A stretch of 17,424 bases of DNA from Betaproteobacteria bacterium (GTDB lineage Bacteria > Pseudomonadota > Gammaproteobacteria > Burkholderiales > SG8-41), in the NCBI GenBank assembly GCA_021300125.1, contig JAJTHX010000213.1:1-17424 (forward strand), given 5' to 3'. The notes below the pieces were generated by a model, which did no database searches, was not told the DNA's origin, and was given only the letters and a program-made list of their open reading frames with translations. Numbering within the stretch: position 1 is the first letter of the stretch; each line of letters opens with the position of its first letter. Shown here piece by piece: positions 7,947 to 15,900 of the stretch. A program made the position numbers and the translations under genes.

Positions 7947-7960
7947 ACGCCCTTGGGCGT
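7947..7960 (-). promoter_or_regulatory. Small hairpin in the rplM leader next to the ribosome binding site
   Basis: ACGCCC and GGGCGT are inverted around AA; the realistic RNA form is a 5-bp stem with a 4-nt loop. In the minus-strand mRNA it ends 3 nt before the AGGAT site of rplM. Its position would suit control of L13 translation, but it is short and could be incidental. Confidence 0.4.
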
Positions 7961-7985
7961 CGCTTGACGATTCAGAGAACCGCCG

Positions 7986-8015
7986 ATTTTATGGGAAATC
8001 AAGCACCTGTGTCAA
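7986..8015 (-). promoter_or_regulatory. Strong sigma-70-type promoter of rplM-rpsI
   Basis: On the minus strand a perfect TTGACA (8015-8010) is followed after 18 nt by TAAAAT (7991-7986, 5 of 6). The predicted start near 7979 gives a leader of about 45 nt. This is the best promoter match I see in the window and fits a highly expressed ribosomal-protein operon. Confidence 0.85.
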
Positions 8016-8030
8016 ACTTAATGCCCCTCG

Positions 8031-8052
8031 GGCCTGGCCTTAGGACCAGGCC
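8031..8052. repeat. Inverted repeat between divergent rplM and the ElyC-like gene
   Basis: GGCCTGG (8031-8037) is inverted as CCAGGCC (8046-8052), with CC/GG able to extend the stem inside the 8-nt loop. It lies 16 nt upstream of the rplM -35 box and about 50 nt ahead of the plus-strand gene. No U-tract follows on either strand. It may be an operator or a structural remnant. Confidence 0.5.
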
Positions 8053-8103
8053 TGCCGAAACCACTGCCCCAAAAAATTATTTATATAAATCAGTAGGTTG
8101 AAT

Positions 8104-8868
8104 ATGCCATCCTGGCAACTCACCAATGCTGTGGCTGCGTTGCTGATCCCACCGGGCAGCCTGCTGTTGCTACTCGGCTTGGGATTATGGCTGGGCCGTC
8201 GGCACGGCGGCAGGTTGCTCGCGGCGGCGGCGGCCATTTGCCTTTTTCTGCTGTCAACGCCCTGGGCAGGCGAGACGCTGCTGCGTGCGTGGGAAGCTCC
8301 GCCGGCGGCGAGGGCGGCACCCGACCAGGGCAGCGGGGCGCAGGCCATCGTTGTCCTGGGTGGCGGCATTTCCGGCAACGCGCCGGAATACGGTCATGAC
8401 ATCCCGCATGCCATGACCCTGGTCCGCTTGCGTTACGCCGCACACCTGCATCGGCGCAGCGGGCTGCCGCTGCTGGTCAGCGGCGGCAATCCTGCCCGAG
8501 AAGCCAGCGCCGAGGCGGATGTGATGCGGCGCACGCTGGAACAGGATTTCGGCATACCGGTGCGCTGGAGCGAAAACCGTTCGCTCAACACCCTCGGCAA
8601 CGCCCGCCTCAGCCGTGAACTGCTCTCCGGGGAGGGCATCGACCGGATCCTGCTGGTCACCCATGCCTGGCACCTGCCGCGGGCACGTCTTGCATTCGAG
8701 CGGGCGGGCTTTACCGTCATTCCCGCGCCAACCGGCCACACGCCCCGCCGCAGCCTGCGCCTGACCGATGTCCTGCCCGATGCCGGCGCCCTGCTCGACA
8801 GCGCCCTGGTCTGCCACGAGGCCATCGGCATGGTCTGGTATCGTGTGCGCCTGCTGCTCAAGGCCTGA
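8104..8868 (+). CDS. YdcF/ElyC-family envelope protein (DUF218 domain)
   Basis: A 254-residue membrane protein of the YdcF/SanA/ElyC family; E. coli ElyC is linked to peptidoglycan and lipid-carrier metabolism at the envelope. Two hydrophobic segments occur at about residues 9-31 and 37-53. The DUF218 domain follows, with AIVVLGGG (81-88), LLVSGGNP, ENRSLNTLGNA (157-167), VTHAWHLPRARLAFERAG and a C-terminal ALLDSALVCHEAIGMVWYR. I chose the ATG at 8104, with AGG 6 nt upstream; a TTG at 8098 is in frame but overlaps that AGG. The AT-rich stretch 8071-8090 (TTATATAAAT) probably holds the promoter -10, although no -35 is recognisable. The OsmC-like gene starts 13 nt later, so the two are likely co-transcribed. 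The catalytic activity of the family is not established. Confidence 0.9.
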   Translation: MPSWQLTNAVAALLIPPGSLLLLLGLGLWLGRRHGGRLLAAAAAICLFLLSTPWAGETLLRAWEAPPAARAAPDQGSGAQAIVVLGGGISGNAPEYGHDIPHAMTLVRLRYAAHLHRRSGLPLLVSGGNPAREASAEADVMRRTLEQDFGIPVRWSENRSLNTLGNARLSRELLSGEGIDRILLVTHAWHLPRARLAFERAGFTVIPAPTGHTPRRSLRLTDVLPDAGALLDSALVCHEAIGMVWYRVRLLLKA

Positions 8869-8881
8869 TCATGGAGATCGC

Positions 8882-9301
8882 ATGAAAGCGCGCATCAAAT
8901 GGATTGAGAACGTGTCCTTCGTTGCCGAGTCCGGCAGCGGACATGCACTGGTGATGGACGGGGCGCCGGAAGGCGGCGGGCGCAACCTCGGCCCGCGACC
9001 AATGGAAGTGGTGCTGATGGGCACCGGCGGCTGCACCGCCTACGACGTGGTGCATATCCTGCGCAAGTCGCGCGCGCCGGTCAGCGATTGCGTGGTCGAA
9101 ATCGAGGCCGAACGCGCTGCCGAAGACCCGAAGGTCTTCACCAGAATCCACTTCCATTTCATTGTCAGCGGCAAGGGCCTAAAACCGGCCCAGGTGGAGC
9201 GCGCCGTTCACCTGACAGCTGAAAAATACTGTTCCGCCTCGATCATGCTTGGCAAGACTGCGGCCATCAGCCACGACTTCGAAATCCGCGAAACGGGTTG
9301 A
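8882..9301 (+). CDS. OsmC family protein (YhfA-like)
   Basis: A 139-residue member of the OsmC/Ohr superfamily, closest in layout to E. coli YhfA. OsmC and Ohr proteins reduce organic hydroperoxides with a pair of cysteines; YhfA-type members are less well understood. Two cysteines sit at the expected places: C51 in MGTGGCTAYDVV and C117 in AEKYCSASIML. LGPRPMEVVLMG just before the first is characteristic. GGAG lies 5 nt before the ATG at 8882. The frame is open upstream through the end of the previous gene, but the family N-terminus (MKARIKWIENVSF) begins here. It follows the ElyC-like gene by 13 nt and is convergent with coq7. Whether it truly has peroxidase activity is not clear from sequence. 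Confidence 0.92.
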   Translation: MKARIKWIENVSFVAESGSGHALVMDGAPEGGGRNLGPRPMEVVLMGTGGCTAYDVVHILRKSRAPVSDCVVEIEAERAAEDPKVFTRIHFHFIVSGKGLKPAQVERAVHLTAEKYCSASIMLGKTAAISHDFEIRETG

Positions 9302-9316
9302 GCTGTCACTGCGTGC

Positions 9317-9334
9317 GGCCGGAACCGCCCGGCC
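9317..9334. terminator. Possible hairpin terminator between convergent OsmC-like gene and coq7
   Basis: GGCCGG (9317-9322) and CCGGCC (9329-9334) form a 6-bp GC stem with a 6-nt loop inside the 36-nt gap between two convergent genes. There is no U-tract on either strand, so it may be a weak bidirectional terminator or only a GC palindrome. Confidence 0.35.
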
Positions 9335-9337
9335 ATC

Positions 9338-9964
9338 TCAGAGGTGGTAGGCGGTGCGGGTCATCACCCGTGAAGCCAGCTTCATTGCAGCCTTCACCGG
9401 TGCCGGCAATTCGGCGCCGCCGTGTTCGATGGCGGTGCCGGCATGGCGTGCCTCGTCTTCACGCATCTGCGCAACGATTTCCCGGCTGCGCGCGTCCGCG
9501 GGCGGCAAGCCGTCAAGATGGCCCTCGAGATGGGCGACGACCTGGCGTTCGGTCTCGGCCAGGAAACCGAGGTTCCACTTGTCCCCGAGCAGTCCGGCGG
9601 CTGCGCCGATGGCGAAAGACCCCGCATACCACAGTGGATTAAGCAGGCTCTTGCGGCCGCCGAGTTCGCCGATGCGGCGCTCTGTCCAGGCGAGATGCTC
9701 GGTTTCTTCCAGCGCCGCCGCTTCGAGTGCAGCGCGTGCATGGCTGTCGCGGGCCGTCATGGCCTGACCCTGGTACAGCGCCTGGGCACAGATTTCGCCG
9801 CTGTGGTTGACCCGCATCAGCGCTGCGGCATGGGCCCGGGCCGCGGTATCCAGAACCGCCTCCGGCGCATCGGCGCCGGGATGGGGGCGCTGGCAGCGTG
9901 CAGGTGCAAACAGCGTACGCAGGCCCTTGTCGAAACCGATGATCAGATCGTCGATGCGCGGCAT
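9338..9964 (-). CDS. coq7: Demethoxyubiquinol hydroxylase Coq7
   Basis: Di-iron, membrane-bound monooxygenase that hydroxylates C6 of the quinone ring in ubiquinone biosynthesis. The 208-residue protein carries the ligand set expected from COQ7: E57 ([15 protein letters not shown]), E87xxH90 (EETEHLAW), E139 ([10 protein letters not shown]) and E171xxH174 (MREDEARHA). A hydrophobic stretch [16 protein letters not shown] (about 112-127) could be the interfacial membrane helix. The ATG at 9964 has GAGGAAG about 9 nt upstream. It begins 26 nt after trpC on the same strand, so it may be the last gene of the trp transcript; both pathways draw on chorismate. Length and motifs are intact. Confidence 0.95.
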   Translation of the reverse strand: MPRIDDLIIGFDKGLRTLFAPARCQRPHPGADAPEAVLDTAARAHAAALMRVNHSGEICAQALYQGQAMTARDSHARAALEAAALEETEHLAWTERRIGELGGRKSLLNPLWYAGSFAIGAAAGLLGDKWNLGFLAETERQVVAHLEGHLDGLPPADARSREIVAQMREDEARHAGTAIEHGGAELPAPVKAAMKLASRVMTRTAYHL

Positions 9965-9990
9965 GGGCGTCTAGCTTCCTCGCGATTCCT

Positions 9991-10779
9991 TCAGTCAAAC
10001 AGGCGCCGCAGCTCGGCACCAGGGTCGGCCGCGCGCATGAAGGCCTCGCCAACCAGGAATCCGTGCACCTGGCGGGCGCGCATGCGCTGCACGTCCTCGG
10101 GCTTGAGGATGCCGCTTTCGGTGATGACGAGACGGTCCGGTGGCACCCTGCCGAGCAGCCCCAGCGTGGTGTCGAGCGTGGTTTCGAACGTACGGAGGTT
10201 GCGGTTGTTGATGCCGAGCAGCAGCGTGCGCAGGCGCAGCGCCGCCTCCAGTTCGGTGCCGTCGTGGACTTCGACCAGCACCGCCATACCCAGTTCAAGC
10301 GCAATGCCTTCCAGTTCAGCCATGCGTCCGGCCTCGAGGGCGGCCACGATGAGCAGGATGCAGTCGGCGCCGGCGGCGCGGGCCTCGTAGACCTGGTAGG
10401 GATCGACCATGAAGTCCTTGCGCAGTACCGGCAGCGCGCAGGCGCCGCGCGCCGCCTTGAGGTCGTCCAGCGCGCCCTGGAAAAACTGGCGATCGGTCAG
10501 CACCGACAGGCAGGCCGCGCCATGGCGCTCGTAGCTGGCGGCAATCGCCGCAGGATCGAACTGCTCGCGCAGCACACCCTTGCTCGGGCTCGCTTTCTTG
10601 ACTTCGGCGATGACCGCGGCACGGCCCGCAGCGATTTTTGCGCGCAGGGCGCCGGCAAAATCTCGCGCTGGCGCCGCCTCAAGCGCCTGCGCCTTGAGGG
10701 GTGCCAGCGGCAGCACGGCCTGAGCCGCAGCCACTTCTTCGGCCTTCACCGCAAGAATGCGCTGCAGGATGTCAGACAC
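9991..10779 (-). CDS. trpC: Indole-3-glycerol phosphate synthase
   Basis: Converts 1-(2-carboxyphenylamino)-1-deoxyribulose-5-phosphate to indole-3-glycerol phosphate in tryptophan biosynthesis. The 262-residue TIM-barrel has [12 protein letters not shown] (residues 57-68, with catalytic E59 and K62), VLRKDFM (K121), VLVEVHD (E170), INNRNL (190-195) and ITESGI (219-224). There is no fused TrpF domain. The start is a GTG at 10779, overlapping the trpD stop by 8 nt; no internal ATG early enough would preserve the family N-terminus [12 protein letters not shown]. No clear Shine-Dalgarno is visible, so translation probably depends on coupling to trpD. coq7 follows after 26 nt. Confidence 0.97.
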   Translation of the reverse strand: MSDILQRILAVKAEEVAAAQAVLPLAPLKAQALEAAPARDFAGALRAKIAAGRAAVIAEVKKASPSKGVLREQFDPAAIAASYERHGAACLSVLTDRQFFQGALDDLKAARGACALPVLRKDFMVDPYQVYEARAAGADCILLIVAALEAGRMAELEGIALELGMAVLVEVHDGTELEAALRLRTLLLGINNRNLRTFETTLDTTLGLLGRVPPDRLVITESGILKPEDVQRMRARQVHGFLVGEAFMRAADPGAELRRLFD

Positions 10780-11803
10780 CGGCCGGCTGCGCCTTGGTGA
10801 ACGCCACGAATTCGTCGAGCTTGCGCCGTGCCGCGCCGCTGGCGATTACGGCCAGCGCCAGTCGCACGCCTTCGGCAAGCGTGGCCGCCTTGCCGGCGAC
10901 ATACAGGCTGGCACCGGCGTTGAGCGCGACGATGTCGCGTGGCGCACCGTCCGCGTTGTCCAGCGCGGCAAGCATCATGCCGCGCGACTGCTCGACGCTC
11001 CCGACACGGATCGCATGATTGCCGTGGGCTTTGAGCCCGACGTCGGCCGGCGCCACCATGTATTCGCGCACAGTGCCGTCCTTCAGCTCGCCGACGGCGG
11101 TGGGGCCGCTGATCGAGATCTCGTCCAGGCCTTCGAGGCCGTGCACGATCATCACCCGACGGCTGCCCAGGCGCTGCAGCACCCGCGCCTGGATGCCGAC
11201 CAGATCGGGATGGAACACGCCCATCACCTGCTGTTTGGCGCCGGCAGGATTGGTCAGCGGACCGAGGATGTTGAACAGGGTCTTCACCCCCAGTTCGCGC
11301 CGCACCGGCGCGGCGTGTTTCATCGCGCTGTGATGGTTGGGCGCGAACATGAAACCGATGCCGGTTTCGGCGATCGAACACGCGACCTGCTCCGGCTTCA
11401 GGTTGATGTTGACACCCAGCAGTTCGAGCACATCGGCGCTGCCCGACTTGCTCGAAACCGAGCGTCCGCCGTGTTTGGCGATTTTCGCGCCACCCGCGGC
11501 AGCCACGAACATCGCCGTGGTCGAGACATTGAAAGTATGCGCGGAATCGCCGCCCGTACCGCAGGTGTCGATCAGTTCCGGGGTGTCCGGCACCGGCACC
11601 GTGGTCGCAAACTCGCGCATCACCGTCGCGGCGGCGGCGATCTCGCCGATGGTTTCCTTCTTCACGCGCAGCGCGGCAATGATCGCCGCGATCAGCACCG
11701 GCGACACCTCGCCGCCCATGATCTGCCGCATCAGCGACAGCATCTCGTCATGGAAAATCTCGCGGTGCTCGATGATGCGTGCCAGCGCTTCCTGCGGGGT
11801 CAT
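10772..11803 (-). CDS. trpD: Anthranilate phosphoribosyltransferase
   Basis: Transfers the phosphoribosyl group of PRPP to anthranilate, the second step from chorismate to tryptophan. The 343 residues show the PRPP-binding DTCGTGGD (79-86), [18 protein letters not shown] (110-127), [31 protein letters not shown] and the GLDEISISG metal-site region. Length matches the family. The ATG at 11803 overlaps the trpG stop in ATGA and has GGAGGAG 8 nt upstream, so trpG and trpD are coupled. It is a stand-alone trpD, not the enterobacterial trpGD fusion. Confidence 0.98.
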   Translation of the reverse strand: MTPQEALARIIEHREIFHDEMLSLMRQIMGGEVSPVLIAAIIAALRVKKETIGEIAAAATVMREFATTVPVPDTPELIDTCGTGGDSAHTFNVSTTAMFVAAAGGAKIAKHGGRSVSSKSGSADVLELLGVNINLKPEQVACSIAETGIGFMFAPNHHSAMKHAAPVRRELGVKTLFNILGPLTNPAGAKQQVMGVFHPDLVGIQARVLQRLGSRRVMIVHGLEGLDEISISGPTAVGELKDGTVREYMVAPADVGLKAHGNHAIRVGSVEQSRGMMLAALDNADGAPRDIVALNAGASLYVAGKAATLAEGVRLALAVIASGAARRKLDEFVAFTKAQPAGV

Positions 11804-12372
11804 CGCGGGGTCTCCTCCAGGAAATTCCTGAGCAACTGGTGCCCGTGCTCGGTCAGTATCGACTCGGGGTGGAACTGCACGCCCTCAACCGCCAGGGTCC
11901 TGTGGCGCACCCCCATGATCTCGCCGTCATCGGTATTGGCGGTGATTTCCAGGCAGTCGGGCAGGCTCTCGCGCTCGATCACCAGCGAGTGGTAACGCGT
12001 CGCCGAGAACGGCTGCGGCAGCCCGCGGAACACGCCCTGGCCCTGGTGGCGTATCAGTGAAGTCTTGCCGTGCATGAGCTGTTTGGCGTGGACGATGCGG
12101 CCGCCAAAGGCCTGGCCAATGCTCTGGTGGCCGAGGCACACGCCGAGAATCGGGATGCGACCGGCGAAAGCCTTGATCAGGGGTACCGAAATCCCGGCTT
12201 CGTTGGGGGTGCAAGGGCCGGGCGACACCACGATGCGGGCCGGCTTCATGCGCTCGATGTCGGCCAGCGTGATCTCGTCGTTGCGGTGTACAGCCACGTC
12301 CTCGCCCAGCTCTGCGAAATACTGCACCAGGTTGTAAGTGAAGGAATCGTAATTGTCGATCATCAGCAGCAT
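11800..12372 (-). CDS. trpG: Anthranilate synthase component II (glutamine amidotransferase)
   Basis: Class I glutamine amidotransferase that supplies ammonia to TrpE; in some bacteria the same subunit also serves aminodeoxychorismate synthase. The 190-residue protein has [18 protein letters not shown], the oxyanion-hole region [13 protein letters not shown] (48-60), the nucleophile C79 in [11 protein letters not shown], and H168/E170 of the triad in VQFHPES. The ATG at 12372 has a strong GAGGAGG 5-6 nt upstream, formed partly by the expected trpE stop region (TGAGGAGG). Because of a frameshift in trpE the upstream frame is open, and automated callers may report trpE-trpG as one 670-plus residue gene; the good ribosome binding site and normal N-terminus show that trpG is a separate gene. 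Confidence 0.96.
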   Translation of the reverse strand: MLLMIDNYDSFTYNLVQYFAELGEDVAVHRNDEITLADIERMKPARIVVSPGPCTPNEAGISVPLIKAFAGRIPILGVCLGHQSIGQAFGGRIVHAKQLMHGKTSLIRHQGQGVFRGLPQPFSATRYHSLVIERESLPDCLEITANTDDGEIMGVRHRTLAVEGVQFHPESILTEHGHQLLRNFLEETPR

Positions 12373-12382
12373 GTGCGCCTCC

Positions 12383-13854
12383 TCACGGCCGGGTATCGAG
12401 GCCGGCTTCGGCCATTTCGGCGGCCTTGAGCAGCGCCCGCGCCTTGTTCTGCGTTTCCTGCCATTCAGCCTCCGGCTCGGAGTCTCAACCACGCCGCCGC
12501 CGGCCTGCACATACAGGCGGCCGTCCTTGACCACCGCGGTGCGCAGTGCGATGGCGACATCCATGTTGCCGTGGAAACCGAGATAGCCCACAGCGCCGGC
12601 ATAGATGCAGCGCTTCACCGGCTCCAGTTCGTCGATGATTTCCATCGCGCGCACCTTGGGCGCGCCCGACACGGTACCGGCCGGAAAGGTGGCGCGCAGC
12701 ACGTCGATCGCGCTGCAGCCGGGCTTGAGCCTGGCCTCGACATTGGACACGATGTGCATCACGTGCGAATAACGCTCGATCACCATCTGCTCGGTGACAA
12801 GTACGCTGCCGGTCTGGGCGACACGGCCGGCGTCGTTGCGGCCGAGATCGACCAGCATGATGTGTTCGGCACGTTCCTTGGGATCGGCAAGCAGTTCCTC
12901 GGCGAGCGCTGCGTCCTCGGCGGCATTGGCGCCGCGGCGGCGGGTGCCTGCGATCGGGCGGACCGTGACGGTATCGCCTTCGACGCGGGCGAGGATCTCG
13001 GGCGAGGCGCCAACCACATGAAAATCGCCGCAATCGAAATAGAACATGTACGGCGAGGGGTTCAACGTGCGCAGCGCCCGGTACAGCGAAAGCGGCGTGG
13101 CATGGAAAGGCTTGCTCATGCGCTGCGAGGGGACCACCTGCATGATGTCGCCGTCGAATATGTACCGCTTGGCGCGCTCCACCGCGCGATGGTAGGCCTC
13201 CTGGCCGAAACCGGACACCGCCGGTTCGGATGCGGTGGGCGCGCTGACCGGGATCGCCACCGGCGCGCGCAGCTTCTGCAGCAACCCGGCAAGACGGGCG
13301 CGGGCTGAGGCCCAGGCGCCGGGTTTTCCGGGCTCGGCGTACACCACCAGCGAGAGCTTGCCGGAGAGATTATCGACGATGGCGATTTCCTCTGACACCA
13401 GCAGCATGATGTCCGGGGTGCCGAGTTCGTCGCGTTTGTTCACGGCGGCCAGGCGTTTCTCGACATAGCGCACGGTGTCGTAGCCGAAATAGCCGACCAG
13501 CCCGCCGCAGAAGCGCGGCAGCCGCGGATCGGTGGCGACCTTGAAGCGCTTCAGGTAAGCCTCGACGAATGCCAGGGGGTCCTCGGCCCGCTCACGCAGG
13601 GTTTCGGTGCCGTTGCTGATCTCGACGCAGTCATGGCCCCGCACTTCGATGCGGGTGTTCGCAGCGAGGCCGATGAAGGAAAAGCGGCCGTGGCGTTCGC
13701 CGCCGACTACCGATTCCAGCAGATAGGTATGCGGGCGGTTGGCGAGCTTGAGGTAGATGGACAGGGGCGTGTCGAGGTCAGCCCAGGTCTCGAGCACCAG
13801 CGGCGCACGGTTGTAGCCCGCGGCGGCGAGGCTGTTGAATTCGGATTCAGTCAT
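12383..13854 (-). CDS. trpE: Anthranilate synthase component I (TrpE), with a one-base frameshift near the C-terminus
   Basis: Makes anthranilate from chorismate and ammonia; feedback-inhibited by tryptophan. From the ATG at 13854 (GGAG 7 nt upstream) the frame is normal for 456 residues: LLES (45-48, inhibitor site), [10 protein letters not shown] (299-308), VDLGRND (335-341), [11 protein letters not shown] (390-400), [10 protein letters not shown]. At about 12484-12486 the frame breaks. The expected family tail [19 protein letters not shown], ending LDTRP and TGA at 12385-12383, is present in the -1 frame. With one base restored the protein is 490 residues, a normal length. As written, frame 0 runs through a spurious basic stretch ([17 protein letters not shown]) into trpG. 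A sequencing or assembly error, or a real recent mutation, fits best. The coordinates given are for the restored gene. Confidence 0.93.
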
Positions 13855-13915
13855 CACTTGCTCCGGAAACGATGTAGTGCGAACGGCAAAACGGGGACGT
13901 GCGGCTGCCGGGCGG

Positions 13916-13975
13916 TCAGTTGCGCCAGGGCCAGGCTCCCTTGGTTTGCGGGCAGAACATCGCGGGCAAGTCCAT
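13916..13975 (-). CDS. Candidate trp leader peptide with two Trp codons (speculative)
   Basis: A 19-codon ORF starts at an ATG at 13975, about 120 nt before the trpE start, and ends AWPWRN-stop. Two TGG codons within three positions, placed just before trpE, is what a transcription-attenuation leader would show. The RNA around these codons can fold: CCA-GGG pairs with CCCTGG over AGCCTGG. Against it, there is no good Shine-Dalgarno and no clear terminator with a U-tract between 13916 and trpE. It could be chance in GC-rich DNA. Confidence 0.3.
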   Translation of the reverse strand: MDLPAMFCPQTKGAWPWRN

Positions 13976-14028
13976 ATCGACGGCATCCGGCGTTGCGGCC
14001 GGAAAAACGCAAATCAACGGGGGTTAAA

Positions 14029-14715
14029 TTAAATCTTTTGAATCAATGGGATACAGTCGGTCAGCGCGCCTACTATAGCATCAACATCAAGGCTCTGCAC
14101 ATCATGGCCTTCGTTGTAGCCATAAGGCACGCAGAACACCGGGCAACCCGCAGCACGAGCAGCCTGCACATCGTTGCCCGAATCGCCCACCATCAGCATG
14201 CGGGCGGGAGCGACACCGAAACGCTCGCAGGCATGGAGCAGCTGCATCGGATCCGGCTTCTTGCGCGGCAGCGTGTCCCCTGAAACGGTGAGTTCAAAAA
14301 ACGGCGCGAGCCCGGTGCGCTCGAGCAGGGGGAGCGTGAACGCGCCAGCCTTGTTGGTGACGCAGGCGAGGCGGAAGCCGGCCGCGCGCATCTGCTCGAG
14401 GCCCTCGCGCACACCGGGATAGATCGTGGTGTGACGGCCATTGATCCCGGCGTAGGCTCGCTCGAACACCGGCAACGCGGCAGCGAGGGCCTCGGGTGCG
14501 ACATGGCCGCAGATGTCGCGGGCCAGCGCGCGTTCGACCAGCCGCGGAATGCCCTTGCCGACGAAGTTGCGTACGGTTTCCAGCGGCAGCGCCCCCAGCC
14601 CCAGCTCCTCAAGCATGCCGTTGGTGGCGGCGGCCAGGTCGGGAATGGTATCAAGCAGGGTGCCATCCAGGTCGATCATCACGGCCTCGACGGCGATCGG
14701 AAAGATTGCATTCAT
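14029..14715 (-). CDS. gph: Phosphoglycolate phosphatase (HAD superfamily)
   Basis: HAD-type phosphatase that removes 2-phosphoglycolate, formed by oxygenase activity or DNA repair. The 228-residue protein has motif I DLDGT with nucleophile D15 and acid D17, motif II TNK (120-122), motif III KKPDP (152-156) and motif IV GDSGNDV (177-183, D178 and D182). The cap helices lie between residues 20 and 95. The ATG at 14715 has AAGG 7 nt upstream. It lies 43 nt after rpe and 174 nt before trpE, the usual betaproteobacterial order rpe-gph-trpE. Substrate specificity within the HAD family is inferred mainly from this context. Confidence 0.93.
   Translation of the reverse strand: MNAIFPIAVEAVMIDLDGTLLDTIPDLAAATNGMLEELGLGALPLETVRNFVGKGIPRLVERALARDICGHVAPEALAAALPVFERAYAGINGRHTTIYPGVREGLEQMRAAGFRLACVTNKAGAFTLPLLERTGLAPFFELTVSGDTLPRKKPDPMQLLHACERFGVAPARMLMVGDSGNDVQAARAAGCPVFCVPYGYNEGHDVQSLDVDAIVGALTDCIPLIQKI
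14072..14080 (-). promoter_or_regulatory. Possible extended -10 promoter for trpE inside the gph 3' end
   Basis: On the minus strand TGCTATAGT combines the extended -10 TGn with TATAGT (5 of 6 to consensus). No -35 box is recognisable. A start near 14065 would give a leader of about 210 nt that includes the candidate Trp-codon leader peptide. Weak evidence; trpE may simply be read from rpe-gph. Confidence 0.3.
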
Positions 14716-14758
14716 GAATGTGCCTTGAGCGGCGCGCGTGCCGGGCCGCCGCTAAAAA

Positions 14759-15421
<663 letters not shown>

Positions 15422-15509
15422 GGCCGTCGGATGCGGTGGTGAAGCCCGGATTGTACCCGTAATTCAATCGCGGCTTCCGCCATCACGGCTGCGATGCGAG
15501 AATAAGGCC

Positions 15510-15893
15510 ATGAGCGACGCCAAGCCCTATCACATCACGGTCACGCCCAGTGCCCGTTTCATTCCCGAGCAGTCCAATGCCGAGGCCGGACGCTACGCCT
15601 TCGCCTACACCATCACCATCACCAATACCGGCGGGGTTGCGGCGCAATTGCTGAGCCGGCACTGGATCATCACCGACGCCAACAACCTGGTGCAGGAGGT
15701 CAAGGGCCAGGGTGTGGTGGGCGCACAGCCGCTGCTCAGGCCCGGCGAGAGTTTTGAATACACCAGCGGCTCGATGCTGCCCACACCGGTCGGCACCATG
15801 CGCGGCAGCTACCAGATGGTGGCCGAGGACGGCACCCGTTTCGACGCCGAAATTCCGGAATTCGCGCTCTCGGCGCCGCGCGTACTGCACTGA
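15510..15893 (+). CDS. apaG: ApaG protein (DUF525)
   Basis: A 127-residue immunoglobulin-like beta-sandwich protein, historically named from the apaGH locus and often annotated as Co2+/Mg2+ efflux associated; its biochemical role is not settled. The family signature is clear: YAFAYTITITNTGGVAAQLLSRHWIITDAN in the first half, then GQGVVGAQPLLRPGESFEYTSG (71-92) and GTMRGSYQMVAEDG. The start is the ATG at 15510 (MSDAKPYHITVTPSARF), with only a weak AAGG close to the start; the frame is open upstream but lacks similarity. It faces rpe across an 88-nt divergent spacer, a conserved arrangement in betaproteobacteria, and the methyltransferase gene follows after 7 nt. Confidence 0.96.
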   Translation: MSDAKPYHITVTPSARFIPEQSNAEAGRYAFAYTITITNTGGVAAQLLSRHWIITDANNLVQEVKGQGVVGAQPLLRPGESFEYTSGSMLPTPVGTMRGSYQMVAEDGTRFDAEIPEFALSAPRVLH

Positions 15894-15900
15894 GCCCGGC

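Noticed and set aside
9422..10390. Long plus-strand ORF across coq7 and trpC
   Set aside because: It covers the junction of two well-supported minus-strand genes and has no family-like motif.
11800..13986. One continuous reading frame spanning TrpE and TrpG, as a bifunctional fusion
   Set aside because: The linker is an out-of-frame reading of the conserved TrpE C-terminus, and trpG has its own strong ribosome binding site after the expected trpE stop.
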